Shown here: positions 26,239 through 35,012 of the stretch, piece by piece
Layout of the letters: each line of letters starts with the position of its first letter
Numbering within the stretch: the stretch's first letter is position 1
Source: Selenomonadales bacterium
Lineage (GTDB): Bacteria > Bacillota > Negativicutes > Selenomonadales > Selenomonadaceae
Assembly: GCA_900769615.1 (NCBI GenBank)
Contig: CAAGHH010000025.1
Coordinates: 1-64,000 of the forward strand
Direction of reading: 5' to 3'
DNA length: 64,000 bases
Program-made: the position numbers and the translations under genes
The notes under the pieces: generated by a model
What the model saw: only the letters and a program-made list of their open reading frames with translations
What the model was told of the DNA's origin: nothing
Database searches by the model: none

Positions 26239-26315
26239 GCTCGCTTAGCTCAGTTGGCTAGAGCATCTCCGTCACATGGAGGAGGTCGGGGGTTCAAATC
26301 CCTCAGCGAGCACCA
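26239..26315 (+). tRNA. tRNA-Val (anticodon CAC)
   Basis: The 77-nt gene has acceptor arms GCTCGCT/AGCGAGC, anticodon stem TCTCC/GGAGG with loop GTCACAT (anticodon CAC), T-arm with GGTTCAAATCC, and encoded CCA (26313-26315). Only 48 bp separate it from the previous tRNA, and that space is filled by a terminator. Confidence 0.95.
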
Positions 26316-26325
26316 GCTATTTAAT

Positions 26326-26352
26326 CGCCGGTCTTGCTGACCGGCGTTTTTG
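26326..26352 (+). terminator. Terminator after the second valine tRNA
   Basis: CGCCGGTC / GACCGGCG stem followed by TTTTTGATTTT. Confidence 0.85.
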
Positions 26353-26398
26353 ATTTTATATTTTTATAGTAGTAAGCAGGAAATCCTAGCCGGTAAAA

Positions 26399-26427
26399 TT
26401 GACATCCGGCTTGGTTTTTGCTATGCT
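26399..26427 (+). promoter_or_regulatory. Promoter of purB-purA
   Basis: TTGACA (26399-26404), 17-bp spacer, TATGCT (26422-26427). The mRNA leader to purB would be about 130 nt. Confidence 0.7.
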
Positions 26428-26457
26428 AAACAAGGGATACAAGGTAAAATCTCCAAG

Positions 26458-26504
26458 CTCAAAATGAGGCTTTCCCCGTAAGGGAGGGTCAATTTGAGTT
26501 TTTT
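26458..26504 (+). terminator. Terminator-like attenuator in the purB leader
   Basis: CTCAAA and TTTGAG close an interrupted stem with an inner CTTTCC/GGGAG part, followed by six T. It lies between the purB promoter and the purB start, so it would end most transcripts unless prevented. No known purine, ZTP or T-box aptamer is recognisable in the short leader upstream. Confidence 0.55.
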
Positions 26505-26567
26505 CGTCGTGTTTTCACTTCCGTGGTGCAGAGACGCCACCAGGAATATGAGGAGGAAATCACTAAA

Positions 26568-27860
26568 ATGATTGAACGTTACACCAACCCGGAAATGGGA
26601 CATCTTTGGTCCATTGAAAATGAGTGGCAGCAGATTTTAAATGTAGAAATGGCTGCTTGCGATGCTATGGCAGAACTCGGTGAGATTCCGAAAGAAGCTG
26701 CTAAAAACATTCGCGCTAAAGCAAAATTCGATGTAAAGCGTATCCATGAAATTGAGATGGTAACACATCACGACATTATTGCTTTCTTGACGAATGTAGC
26801 TGAAAATGTTGGTGAAGATTCGAAATATGTACATAAAGGCCTTACTTCAAGTGATGTCAAGGATACTGCTTATTGCATGATGATGCGTGATGCAGCTGAA
26901 ATTATCCTTGATGACTTGCGTAAGTTCCGTGAGGTTTTGCGCCGTCGGGCAGTAGAATTTAAGCATACTCCTTGCATTGGCCGTACGCATGGTATTCATG
27001 CTGAGCCGATGACTTTTGGTCTGAAGCTGCTTTTGTGGAGTGCTGAGATTGAGCGTGATATTGAACGCGTAGAACATGCTAAGGAAATAGTTTCCGTTTG
27101 CAAGCTTTCTGGTGCAGTTGGCACGTATTCCAATATTGATCCGAAAATTGAGCAGATGGTAGGCAAGACACTGGGCTTGAAGCCGGTTAGACTAGCCACG
27201 CAGGTTATTCAGCGCGATCGTCATGCAGAATTCGTAACCACGATGGCTATTGTATCGAGTACGTTAGAAAAGATTGCAACTGAGGTTCGTAACTTGCAGC
27301 GTACCGATATTCGTGAAGCAGAAGAATACTTTTCTCCAGGACAGAAGGGGTCTTCTGCTATGCCGCATAAGCGCAATCCTATTAATTGTGAACGCATTTC
27401 AGGTATGGCGCGTCTTAATCGTGGTAATGCGGTTGCAGCAATGGAAGATATTACTCTTTGGCATGAACGGGATATTTCCCATTCGTCAGTTGAACGAGTT
27501 ATTTTACCGGATACGACGATTAACCTCGACTATTGCACTAAAAAGCTTACCAACATTATTGATAAACTTTTGGTATATCCAGAAAAGATGCTGCATGACA
27601 TGGGACGTACTGGCGGTTTGATTTATAGCCAGCGCATTATGCTCTCAGTCGTCAGCAAAGGCGTTTTGCGTGAGGATGCGTATAAATGGGTACAGCGTAA
27701 TGCTATGAAACGCTGGATGGAAGGCAAAGATTTCCGTACTAGTGTCGAAGAAGATCCAGATATTACGAAATATCTCAGCAAGGAAGAAATTGATGATTGC
27801 TTCAACTATGAGTACTTCCTGCGCAATGTCGATATGATTTTTGAGCGTTTTGGTCTGTAA
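26568..27860 (+). CDS. purB: Adenylosuccinate lyase
   Basis: Cleaves adenylosuccinate and SAICAR to fumarate plus AMP or AICAR. The protein begins MIERYTNPEMGHLWSIENEW; TSSDVKDTAYCMMM (about 92-105), the catalytic histidine region GRTHGIHAEPMTFG (about 139-152) and the mobile signature loop GSSAMPHKRNPINCE (about 262-276) are intact. ATG 26568 follows AGGAGG and gives the usual 430-residue length; the open frame extends 15 codons further upstream without an SD. purA follows 19 bp downstream, so the two AMP-branch enzymes are made together. Confidence 0.96.
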   Translation: MIERYTNPEMGHLWSIENEWQQILNVEMAACDAMAELGEIPKEAAKNIRAKAKFDVKRIHEIEMVTHHDIIAFLTNVAENVGEDSKYVHKGLTSSDVKDTAYCMMMRDAAEIILDDLRKFREVLRRRAVEFKHTPCIGRTHGIHAEPMTFGLKLLLWSAEIERDIERVEHAKEIVSVCKLSGAVGTYSNIDPKIEQMVGKTLGLKPVRLATQVIQRDRHAEFVTTMAIVSSTLEKIATEVRNLQRTDIREAEEYFSPGQKGSSAMPHKRNPINCERISGMARLNRGNAVAAMEDITLWHERDISHSSVERVILPDTTINLDYCTKKLTNIIDKLLVYPEKMLHDMGRTGGLIYSQRIMLSVVSKGVLREDAYKWVQRNAMKRWMEGKDFRTSVEEDPDITKYLSKEEIDDCFNYEYFLRNVDMIFERFGL

Positions 27861-27879
27861 GATTTAAGGAGAATACGTT

Positions 27880-29166
27880 ATGTCAACAGTAGTAGTTACC
27901 GGCACCCAATGGGGCGATGAAGGTAAAGGCAAGATAGTAGATTATTTAGCCCAGCAGGCTGATACAGTAGTACGTTTTCAAGGCGGCGGCAATGCTGGTC
28001 ATACTGTCGTAGTTGATGGCGAGGCCTATAAGCTTCGGCTTATGCCATCAGGCATATTGTTTAAAGGTTCGCATTGTATCGTTGGCAATGGTGTAGCTTT
28101 TGATCCGGTAACGATGCTAAAAGAAATGGACGGTTTGGCTGAACGTGGAATCGACCTTTCAGGTATTCGTATTTCTAATCGGGCTCATGTAGTTTTGCCG
28201 TATCATAGACTTATGGATGGCATTGGTGATGAAGCTCGGGGCAAGAATAAAATCGGTACGACAAAAAATGGTATTGGTCCTTGCTATGTTGACCGTGATA
28301 ACCGTATTGGTATTCGCGTTTGCGACCTTATGGACAAGGAAGAATTTGCTAAAAAGCTGCAAGAAAATTTAGCGCTTAAAAATAAAGAATTAAAGCTGCT
28401 GTATGATCATGAGCCGCTTGATTATGATGAAATTTTGCAAGAATATCTAGGTTATGCTGAGCGCTTGCGTCCGTATGTTTGTGATACGATAGCGCTCTTA
28501 AATGATGAAATCAAAGCTGGTCGTAAAATACTCTTTGAGGGTGCGCAGGCAACGATGTTAGATATTGATTATGGTACTTATCCGTACGTTACGGCATCGC
28601 ATCCAGTTTCAGGTGGCGTAGCTGTCGGCTGTGGCGTAGCACCGCGTAAAATCGACAAAGTTGTAGGTATCGTCAAGGCTTATTGCACGCGTGTCGGTGA
28701 AGGTCCGTTCCCGACTGAGCAGTTAAATCCGATTGGGGAAAAGCTCAGAGAGGCTGGTCATGAATATGGCGTAGTTACAGGACGTCCGCGTCGTACAGGC
28801 TGGCTTGATGCTTGCGTTGTTCGTTATGCAGGGATCCTTTCAGGTATTGATTATATGGCAGTAACGCGTCTTGATATCCTCGATGATTTTGATGAGATTA
28901 AGATGTGCGTTGGCTACAAATACAAAGGTGAGCTATTAAATGAAATTCCGGCGAGCCTTAAGGTATTAGCTGAGGTTGAACCGGTTTATGAAACCTTTGC
29001 TGGCTGGAAGACTGATATCAGCAAGGTTCGCAAATACGAAGATTTGCCAGAAAATGCCAAGAAATATTTGGAACGGATGGCAGAAGTAACTGAGATTGGT
29101 CTTGGTATTGTATCGGTTGGACCAAATCGTGATGAAACCATTGTAATCGCCAAAGATATTTTCTGA
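27880..29166 (+). CDS. purA: Adenylosuccinate synthetase
   Basis: Converts IMP, aspartate and GTP to adenylosuccinate. The 428-residue protein has the GTP-binding N-terminus GTQWGDEGKGKIVDYL with catalytic Asp and His (GNAGHTVV), the IMP loop GTTKNGIGPCYVDR, EGAQATMLDIDYGTYPYVT and the base-recognition segment near the C-terminus. Length and motifs are complete. AAGGAG precedes the ATG. It is the second gene of purB-purA and is followed by a long hairpin. Confidence 0.97.
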   Translation: MSTVVVTGTQWGDEGKGKIVDYLAQQADTVVRFQGGGNAGHTVVVDGEAYKLRLMPSGILFKGSHCIVGNGVAFDPVTMLKEMDGLAERGIDLSGIRISNRAHVVLPYHRLMDGIGDEARGKNKIGTTKNGIGPCYVDRDNRIGIRVCDLMDKEEFAKKLQENLALKNKELKLLYDHEPLDYDEILQEYLGYAERLRPYVCDTIALLNDEIKAGRKILFEGAQATMLDIDYGTYPYVTASHPVSGGVAVGCGVAPRKIDKVVGIVKAYCTRVGEGPFPTEQLNPIGEKLREAGHEYGVVTGRPRRTGWLDACVVRYAGILSGIDYMAVTRLDILDDFDEIKMCVGYKYKGELLNEIPASLKVLAEVEPVYETFAGWKTDISKVRKYEDLPENAKKYLERMAEVTEIGLGIVSVGPNRDETIVIAKDIF

Positions 29167-29192
29167 TTGCAGAAAATAAAATAGTAGTATTT

Positions 29193-29228
29193 AACAAAAG
29201 CTGCAAGCATGAGCCTGCAGCTTTTGTT
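29193..29228 (+). terminator. Terminator after purA
   Basis: Perfect 13-bp arms AACAAAAGCTGCA and TGCAGCTTTTGTT; the T tract is short. Confidence 0.7.
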
Positions 29229-29283
29229 AACATAATGAAAGAATTAGCTAATTAATTGGTAATTGGTTGGGAAAGGATTAGGT

Positions 29284-30105
29284 ATGAAATATAAACTTAT
29301 CGCCCTTGATTTAGATGGAACGTTAAATAATGATGCTAAGGTTATTACGCCTAAAACTCGCGCTGCGCTTATTGCTGTGCAAAAGCAGGGCGTAAAAGTT
29401 GCACTAGTTTCAGGGCGGCAGGCACCAGGATTAAAAAGGGAGGCTGATGCCCTTAATTTGCAGGATTATCATGGTCTTAGGATATCCTATAATGGTGGGC
29501 GGATTCAGGATGCTACTACTGGTGAGATAATTTTTGATAGCAGTATAGAGCCTTCTATCGCAGTAGCTTTTTTAAAGCATCTTGAAGCTTGGCCGGAATT
29601 GTCGCCTATTGTCGATGATGGTGAAGCTATTTATACGACAGATGCTAGCCGGCATAAAGTTATGGATGAAAGCCGTAATAACAATTTGGCGATAAAAATA
29701 GTAGCTAATATTGCGGATGCTGTCAAAGCTGGTGGTTTTAGACCAGTAAAGATATTAACGGCAGCACCTAATGAAATATTGATGCCACATTTGGCTGATA
29801 TCAGGCATGGCTTTGAAGACAAGCTGTCATTTGTTCAGTCAGCACCGTGGTTTTATGAAAGTACGGTTAAGGGGGTAAGCAAATCAAGTTCATTAGGCAA
29901 GGCTTGTGAACGGTTAGGCATAACACCGTCGGAGGTAATGGCTTTTGGTGATGCCCAAAATGACATTAGTATGCTGGAGTTTGCTGGTTTTGGCGTAGCT
30001 ATGGGCAATGCTTGCGATGAGCTTAAAGTTATGGCTGATGAAATAACTTTATCGAATAATGATGATGGAATTGCGGTTTCGCTAGCGAAGCATTTTTCCA
30101 TATAA
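29284..30105 (+). CDS. Cof-type HAD-IIB sugar phosphatase
   Basis: A 273-residue haloacid dehalogenase-like phosphatase. Motif I is LIALDLDGTLNN (nucleophile Asp about 9), motif II is VALVSGRQ with Ser about 44, a lysine follows in the cap region, and motif IV FGDAQNDISML supplies the magnesium-binding aspartates. The large C2B cap marks the Cof/YidA group, which dephosphorylates a broad set of sugar phosphates; the true substrate is unknown. A TTG at 29263 keeps the frame open, but AAAGGA correctly precedes ATG 29284. It is a single gene with a terminator behind it. Confidence 0.88.
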   Translation: MKYKLIALDLDGTLNNDAKVITPKTRAALIAVQKQGVKVALVSGRQAPGLKREADALNLQDYHGLRISYNGGRIQDATTGEIIFDSSIEPSIAVAFLKHLEAWPELSPIVDDGEAIYTTDASRHKVMDESRNNNLAIKIVANIADAVKAGGFRPVKILTAAPNEILMPHLADIRHGFEDKLSFVQSAPWFYESTVKGVSKSSSLGKACERLGITPSEVMAFGDAQNDISMLEFAGFGVAMGNACDELKVMADEITLSNNDDGIAVSLAKHFSI

Positions 30106-30112
30106 ACAAAAT

Positions 30113-30152
30113 AAAAGGCTCTCACGGCTGACTAGCTATTGAGAGCCTTTTT
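30113..30152 (+). terminator. Terminator after the HAD phosphatase
   Basis: AAAAGGCTCTCA and TGAGAGCCTTTT arms with trailing T residues. Confidence 0.85.
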
Positions 30153-30202
30153 GATATATATTATCAATTATACGTTTTGTTTATAGTAACCTAGCTATGC
30201 TA

Positions 30203-30231
30203 TTGACTTTTGGCATAAAAAAATCTAAAAT
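30203..30231 (+). promoter_or_regulatory. Promoter of the suf operon
   Basis: TTGACT (30203-30208), 17-bp spacer, TAAAAT (30226-30231). Confidence 0.7.
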
Positions 30232-30240
30232 TAAATCACG

Positions 30241-30265
30241 AATCCCGAGTAAAATACTAAGGATT
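30241..30265. promoter_or_regulatory. IscR-like operator upstream of sufC
   Basis: A 25-bp interrupted palindrome. AATCC and GGATT form the outer arms, AGTA and TACT the inner arms, around a central AAA. Its spacing and symmetry match the type 1 IscR box as I recall it (about 18 of 25 positions agree). It starts 10 bp after the -10, over the likely start of transcription. No IscR gene is in the window. Confidence 0.6.
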
Positions 30266-30312
30266 AAAACGGTAAAATAAATTAAAAGGTTGCTATAGAA
30301 GGAGAGTAAAAA

Positions 30313-31071
30313 ATGGCAGAAAAGCTTCTGGAAATAAAAGATCTTCATGCTGGTGTAGAAGATAAAGAAATCCTCAAAGGTCTGAACCTTTCCATTGGCA
30401 AGGGCGAGGTACATGTTATTTTAGGCCCGAATGGTTCCGGTAAATCTACGCTTATGAATATAATTATGGGACATCCTAAATACCAGGTAACTAGTGGCGA
30501 GATGTTTTTTGAAGGTGAAGATTTGAGCAGTCTAAAAACCTTTGAACGCACGCGCAAGGGTCTGTTTCTGTCGTTTCAGACGCCAGAAGAGATACCTGGA
30601 ATTACAGTTGAAAATATGATTCGCACAGCCAAGCAAGCTATTACTGGTCAAAAGGTGAAGCTTTTTACTTTCCGCAAGGAATTAAAGGCTATGATGCAGG
30701 AACTCAAGATGAAACCGGAATATGCTGAACGCTATATGAATGTTGGTTTTTCTGGTGGTGAGAAAAAGCGTAATGAAATTTTGCAGCTTTTGATGTTGCA
30801 GCCGAAACTGGCTTTGCTTGATGAAACTGATTCGGGACTAGATGTAGATGCAGTTCAGATTGTATCTGAAGGCGTAGCAAAATTTCATAACAGTGAAAAT
30901 TCCTGCTTGATTATTACGCATAATACCCGTATCTTGGAAAAATTGCATGTTGACAAGGTGCATGTATTAATTAATGGCAAAATTGTTGAAGAAGGTGGCG
31001 CTGAGCTTATTGATGATATAAATCATCGTGGCTTTACCCATATTCTTGCTGAACAAAATGTAGCAAAGTGA
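30313..31071 (+). CDS. sufC: Fe-S cluster assembly ATPase SufC
   Basis: The ABC-type ATPase of the SufBCD scaffold. Of 252 residues, Walker A is GPNGSGKSTLM (about 38-48), the ABC signature is FSGGEKKRNEILQLL (about 150-164), Walker B is ALLDETDSGLD and the switch histidine lies in IITHN. LFLSFQTPEEIPG is the SufC-specific Q-loop region. It opens a five-gene suf operon in the order C-B-D-S-U, the usual Firmicutes arrangement, and its stop overlaps the region of the sufB start. AGAAGGAGAG precedes the ATG. Confidence 0.97.
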   Translation: MAEKLLEIKDLHAGVEDKEILKGLNLSIGKGEVHVILGPNGSGKSTLMNIIMGHPKYQVTSGEMFFEGEDLSSLKTFERTRKGLFLSFQTPEEIPGITVENMIRTAKQAITGQKVKLFTFRKELKAMMQELKMKPEYAERYMNVGFSGGEKKRNEILQLLMLQPKLALLDETDSGLDVDAVQIVSEGVAKFHNSENSCLIITHNTRILEKLHVDKVHVLINGKIVEEGGAELIDDINHRGFTHILAEQNVAK

Positions 31072-31082
31072 GGCGTGCAGCA

Positions 31083-32492
31083 ATGGCAGAAAAAAAGAAA
31101 ACCTATGTCGAAGACATTGAGCGCACGCTTTATGATATAAAAAATGAGGATAATTCGGCTTATAAAGCGCATAGTGGTTTGACTGAAGCAGTAGTAAGGG
31201 ATATATCAGCGCGCAAGCATGATCCGGAGTGGATGCTGGAATTTCGTTTGAAATCGCTGGCGGTATATAATTCCTTAGCTTTACCAACCTGGGGACCGGA
31301 TTTAGCAGAACTTAATATGGATAATATTGTTACCTATGTACAGCCGGATGCTAAAATGACAGGTAATTGGAAGGAAGTGCCCGAGGACATAAAGGATACC
31401 TTTGACCGTTTAGGCATTCCGGATGCGGAAAAGACATCGCTAGGTGGCGTGGGGGCGCAATATGATTCTGAAGTAGTTTACCATTCGATTCAGGAAGATA
31501 TGGTAAAACAAGGTGTTATTTATACGGATATGGAATCAGCACTAACTGAACATGAAGATTTAGTAAAAGAATATTTTATGACGCTGGTTCCCCCAAAGGA
31601 TCATAAATTTGCTGCCTTACATGGTGCTGTCTGGTCAGGTGGTTCATTTGTTTATGTACCAGCTGGAGTTCATGTTGAGATGCCACTGCAAAGTTATTTC
31701 CGCTTGAATGCAGCTGGCGCTGGGCAGTTTGAACATACGTTGATAATTGTTGAACCGGGGGCTAGTCTGCACTTTATTGAGGGCTGTTCGGCACCTAAAT
31801 ACAATGTGACCAATTTGCATGCTGGTTGTGTGGAATTGTTTGTCAAAGAAGGCGCTAGACTGCGTTATTCAACTATTGAGAACTGGTCGCGCAATATGAT
31901 GAACCTTAACACCAAGCGGGCTTTGGTCGAAAAAGATGGTATTATTGAGTGGGTATCAGGCTCCTTTGGATCGCATATATCCTGTTTGTATCCATGCAGT
32001 GTGCTTCATGGGGAAAATGCGCGTTGTGAATTTACCGGGGTAACATTTGCGTCTAAGGGACAGAACCTAGATACTGGTGCTAGTGTAATTCATGCGGCAC
32101 CGCATACATCAGCTAACATTAATACTAGAACTATATCTAAAGCCGGCGGTATGGCAACCTATCGTAGTGCGGTTAAGGTTACGAAAAATGCTGATCATGC
32201 TAAATGCTCAGTAAACTGCGAGTCATTGATGCTAGATAATGAGTCGCGCAGTGATACACTTCCAGTTATGGATATTGAAGGTGATGAGGCTGATGTTGGA
32301 CATGAAGCTAAAATCGGTCGCATAAGTGACGAAGCTATTTTTTATCTTACTTGCCGTGGTATTGATGAAGATGAAGCACGGGCGATGATTGTTCGTGGTT
32401 TCGTTGAACCTATTGCCAAGGAATTGCCGTTAGAATATGCCTTAGAGATGAATAATCTAGTTAATATAGAGCTCGAAGGCACGATGGGGTGA
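31083..32492 (+). CDS. sufB: Fe-S cluster assembly scaffold SufB
   Basis: A beta-helix scaffold protein on which clusters are built with SufC and SufD. KHDPEWMLEFRLKSL (about 39-53), GVGAQYDSEVVYHSI and LYPCSVLHGENARCEFTG are SufB hallmarks, and the C-terminal EGDEADVGHEAKIGRISDEA motif is complete. An alternative GTG at 31068 overlaps the sufC stop; ATG 31083 was preferred because GTGAGG is spaced for it and it gives the usual 469-residue length. It lies 7 bp before the leader of sufD. Confidence 0.96.
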   Translation: MAEKKKTYVEDIERTLYDIKNEDNSAYKAHSGLTEAVVRDISARKHDPEWMLEFRLKSLAVYNSLALPTWGPDLAELNMDNIVTYVQPDAKMTGNWKEVPEDIKDTFDRLGIPDAEKTSLGGVGAQYDSEVVYHSIQEDMVKQGVIYTDMESALTEHEDLVKEYFMTLVPPKDHKFAALHGAVWSGGSFVYVPAGVHVEMPLQSYFRLNAAGAGQFEHTLIIVEPGASLHFIEGCSAPKYNVTNLHAGCVELFVKEGARLRYSTIENWSRNMMNLNTKRALVEKDGIIEWVSGSFGSHISCLYPCSVLHGENARCEFTGVTFASKGQNLDTGASVIHAAPHTSANINTRTISKAGGMATYRSAVKVTKNADHAKCSVNCESLMLDNESRSDTLPVMDIEGDEADVGHEAKIGRISDEAIFYLTCRGIDEDEARAMIVRGFVEPIAKELPLEYALEMNNLVNIELEGTMG

Positions 32493-32517
32493 GAAAGCTT
32501 TGGCAGGAGGCATAAAA

Positions 32518-33351
32518 ATGGAACAGAATATATTCTCAGAAATCCCAATGCGTACCTGGCGCTGGCTGGGCGTAAATGAAGCGCGGATTCCGGAAAATCT
32601 AAATGGTGATATTAAGAAACAGCAGATTTTGGTAGAAGCTGGTAAGACAGATGAAGTAGTTATTACTAACCGTGAGAGCGGTCAGTATGAACTACAGGTG
32701 CATATCGCTGATGGCGCTAAACTGCATTTGGTTAATGTGCAATTGGTAGCTGCTGACAAACCCTACACCAGCAAGGTAAGAGTCTATGTAGGTAAAGGCG
32801 CAACCTTTAGTTATACCGTGGTAGAAGCTGGGGCTTTACATAGTGCCACCGAGTTATCGGTTGATATGGCTGGAGATGACAGTGTAAGTGATATTTGGGG
32901 GCTTTATTTTGGTGATGGCGAGCGGCTGCTTGATTTAAACTATGTTGTGCGTCAAGCAGGGCGCCATACCAATGCCAACATGCAGGTTCGGGGAGCACTT
33001 TTAGGTAAGAGTGAAAAGAATTTCCGTGGCACGTTGGATTTTATCGAAGGTTCTAAGGGCTCAGTTGGGCGTGAGGACGAAGAAGTAGTTTTGTTGTCAC
33101 CGGATGTGCGCAATCGCAGTGTACCGATCATGCTGTCGCATGAGGATGATGTTGATGGTCATCATGCCGTATCTGTTGGCAAAATGGATGAAAATAAGCT
33201 CTTTTACCTGATGAGCCGTGGTCTAGATATGGCAGAGGCACAACGGTTAGTAGTCGAAGCAGCTTTTAATCCAGTCCTTGATCGGATACCTGATGCAGAA
33301 TTGAAACAAGAAATTGATGAATATTTACAGAGGAGACTTCAAAATGGCTGA
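32518..33351 (+). CDS. sufD: Fe-S cluster assembly protein SufD
   Basis: A paralogue of SufB (277 residues, shorter than the E. coli protein) that pairs with it in the SufBC2D complex. The central beta-helix region and the C-terminal HEDDVDGHHAVSVGKMDENK motif, parallel to the one in SufB, are clear. AGGAGG precedes the ATG at 32518; the longer frame from TTG 32500 would place its start on top of that SD. The gene overlaps sufS by 8 bp. Confidence 0.93.
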   Translation: MEQNIFSEIPMRTWRWLGVNEARIPENLNGDIKKQQILVEAGKTDEVVITNRESGQYELQVHIADGAKLHLVNVQLVAADKPYTSKVRVYVGKGATFSYTVVEAGALHSATELSVDMAGDDSVSDIWGLYFGDGERLLDLNYVVRQAGRHTNANMQVRGALLGKSEKNFRGTLDFIEGSKGSVGREDEEVVLLSPDVRNRSVPIMLSHEDDVDGHHAVSVGKMDENKLFYLMSRGLDMAEAQRLVVEAAFNPVLDRIPDAELKQEIDEYLQRRLQNG

Positions 33352-34579
33352 GGCACAGGAATTTTTAAAAGATTTTCCCTTGTTAAATCGGGAAATCAGT
33401 GGCCAAAAAATTGCCTATCTTGATAATGGTGCAACTACGCAAAAACCAGAGCCAGTGATAAAAGCGATTTGTGGTTATTATGGTGGCTGCAACGCTAATC
33501 CGCACCGTGGGGCTTATGCTCTTTCGGTCAAGGCAACGGATATTTATGAAGAGGCACGTGTAAGAACGGCTAATTTTATTAATGCTAAGCGGCCACAGGA
33601 AATTGTTTTTACGAAGAATGCTACTGAAGCCTTGAATTTAATTGCTTATAGTTACGGTTTAAATAACATTGGTGCTGGTGATGAAATAGTTATCAGCATA
33701 TCCGAGCATCACAGTAATCTGGTACCGTGGCAGCATGTAGCTAAAGCTAAGGGCGCAACCTTAAAGTATATCTATTTGGAAGCAGATGGTAATCTGTCGG
33801 CGGAAGATATTGAAAACAAAATAACCGAGCGGACGAAATTGGTAGCAGTTACGCAGGTATCAAATGTTCTGGGATTAAAGAATGATGTCGCCGCTATTGT
33901 CAAAAAAGCGCATAGTGTAGGTGCTGTCTGTGTAGTTGACGGTTCGCAGAGCGTAGCGCATATGGCGGTGGATGTTCAGGCGTTAGGTGCAGATTTCTTT
34001 GCTTTTTCCGGACATAAAATGCTTTCACCAATGGGAATAGGCGTGCTTTATGGCAAGTACGAACTGCTGGATGCTATGCCACCATTTCTGATGGGTGGCG
34101 ATATGATAGAGTACGTGCAGGAACAGGATACAACCTGGGCCGAGCTGCCAGCTAAATTTGAAGCGGGTACACAAAATGTTGGTGGTGCAGCTGGTCTTAC
34201 TGCAGCTATTGATTATTTAGAAAAAATTACCTTTGATCGCATCGAAGCAATTGAAAAAGACTTGGTTGATTATGCTTTGCCTAAGTTGCGTGAGTTGCCG
34301 TACATTGAATTATATGGCTGTGACAGCACGCGGGATAATAAAACGGGTATAATAACGTTTAACGTTAAGGACGTTCATCCTCATGATGTAGCAACGATAC
34401 TTGATAGTTATGGCGTTAATGTAAGAGCTGGCCATCATTGTGCGCAGCCGTTGCACCGGTATTTAGGACAGAATGCCAGCTGTAGAGCTAGTTTCTATTT
34501 GTACAATACGCGGGAAGATATCGACCGCTGGATTGAAGCCTTAAAAAAGGTAAGGGGGGTCTTGGGATATGGCGCTTGA
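33344..34579 (+). CDS. sufS: Cysteine desulfurase SufS
   Basis: A PLP enzyme of group II that takes sulfur from cysteine as a persulfide. YLDNGATTQKP at the start, SEHHSNLVPWQ (about 123-133), the PLP lysine in FSGHKMLSPMGIG, RAGHHCAQPL and the catalytic cysteine loop ASCRASFYLYNT near the C-terminus are all present. AGAGGAG precedes ATG 33344, inside the end of sufD. It ends 11 bp inside sufU, so SufS and its sulfur acceptor are coupled. Confidence 0.96.
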   Translation: MAEAQEFLKDFPLLNREISGQKIAYLDNGATTQKPEPVIKAICGYYGGCNANPHRGAYALSVKATDIYEEARVRTANFINAKRPQEIVFTKNATEALNLIAYSYGLNNIGAGDEIVISISEHHSNLVPWQHVAKAKGATLKYIYLEADGNLSAEDIENKITERTKLVAVTQVSNVLGLKNDVAAIVKKAHSVGAVCVVDGSQSVAHMAVDVQALGADFFAFSGHKMLSPMGIGVLYGKYELLDAMPPFLMGGDMIEYVQEQDTTWAELPAKFEAGTQNVGGAAGLTAAIDYLEKITFDRIEAIEKDLVDYALPKLRELPYIELYGCDSTRDNKTGIITFNVKDVHPHDVATILDSYGVNVRAGHHCAQPLHRYLGQNASCRASFYLYNTREDIDRWIEALKKVRGVLGYGA

Positions 34580-35009
34580 TGATGTGTATACCGAAGTTTT
34601 GGGTGAACATAGCCGCAATCCTGATCACAAACATCATTTGGCTTGTGCTACTTGTGCCCTAAAAGGGCATAATCCAAGTTGTGGTGATGAGATAACATTA
34701 GAACTGCAAATAGCTGATGGCGTGGTCAAGGATGCTGCTTTTACGGGAGTCGGCTGTGCGATTTCACAGGCTAGTACCGATATTATGGTTGAGCTGATTC
34801 GGGGAAAAAGTATCGAAGAAGCGCGTGATTTAGCCCAAAAATTCATCAGCATGATAAAAGGTGAAATTACTGATGAAGAAGAATTAGAAGATCTCGATGA
34901 AGCATTAGCCTTGAAAAATGTTTCCCGTATGCCGGCGAGAGTAAAATGTGCGGTATTGGCTTGGCATACATTAGATGATGCATTAAAAGAAAAAAAGCCG
35001 AATAATTGA
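34569..35009 (+). CDS. sufU: SufU sulfur-relay protein
   Basis: A 146-residue IscU-like zinc protein that accepts sulfur from SufS in Firmicutes. The three cysteines and aspartate expected for the zinc site are present in NPSCGDEITL, GVGCAISQAS and RVKCAVLAWHTL, and the SufU-type insert of about 20 residues (KGEITDEEELEDLDE) before the third cysteine is visible. It is the last gene of the suf operon. The DnaA-box-like cluster starts four bases after the stop, and no typical terminator was seen. Confidence 0.94.
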   Translation: MALDDVYTEVLGEHSRNPDHKHHLACATCALKGHNPSCGDEITLELQIADGVVKDAAFTGVGCAISQASTDIMVELIRGKSIEEARDLAQKFISMIKGEITDEEELEDLDEALALKNVSRMPARVKCAVLAWHTLDDALKEKKPNN

Positions 35010-35012
35010 TAC

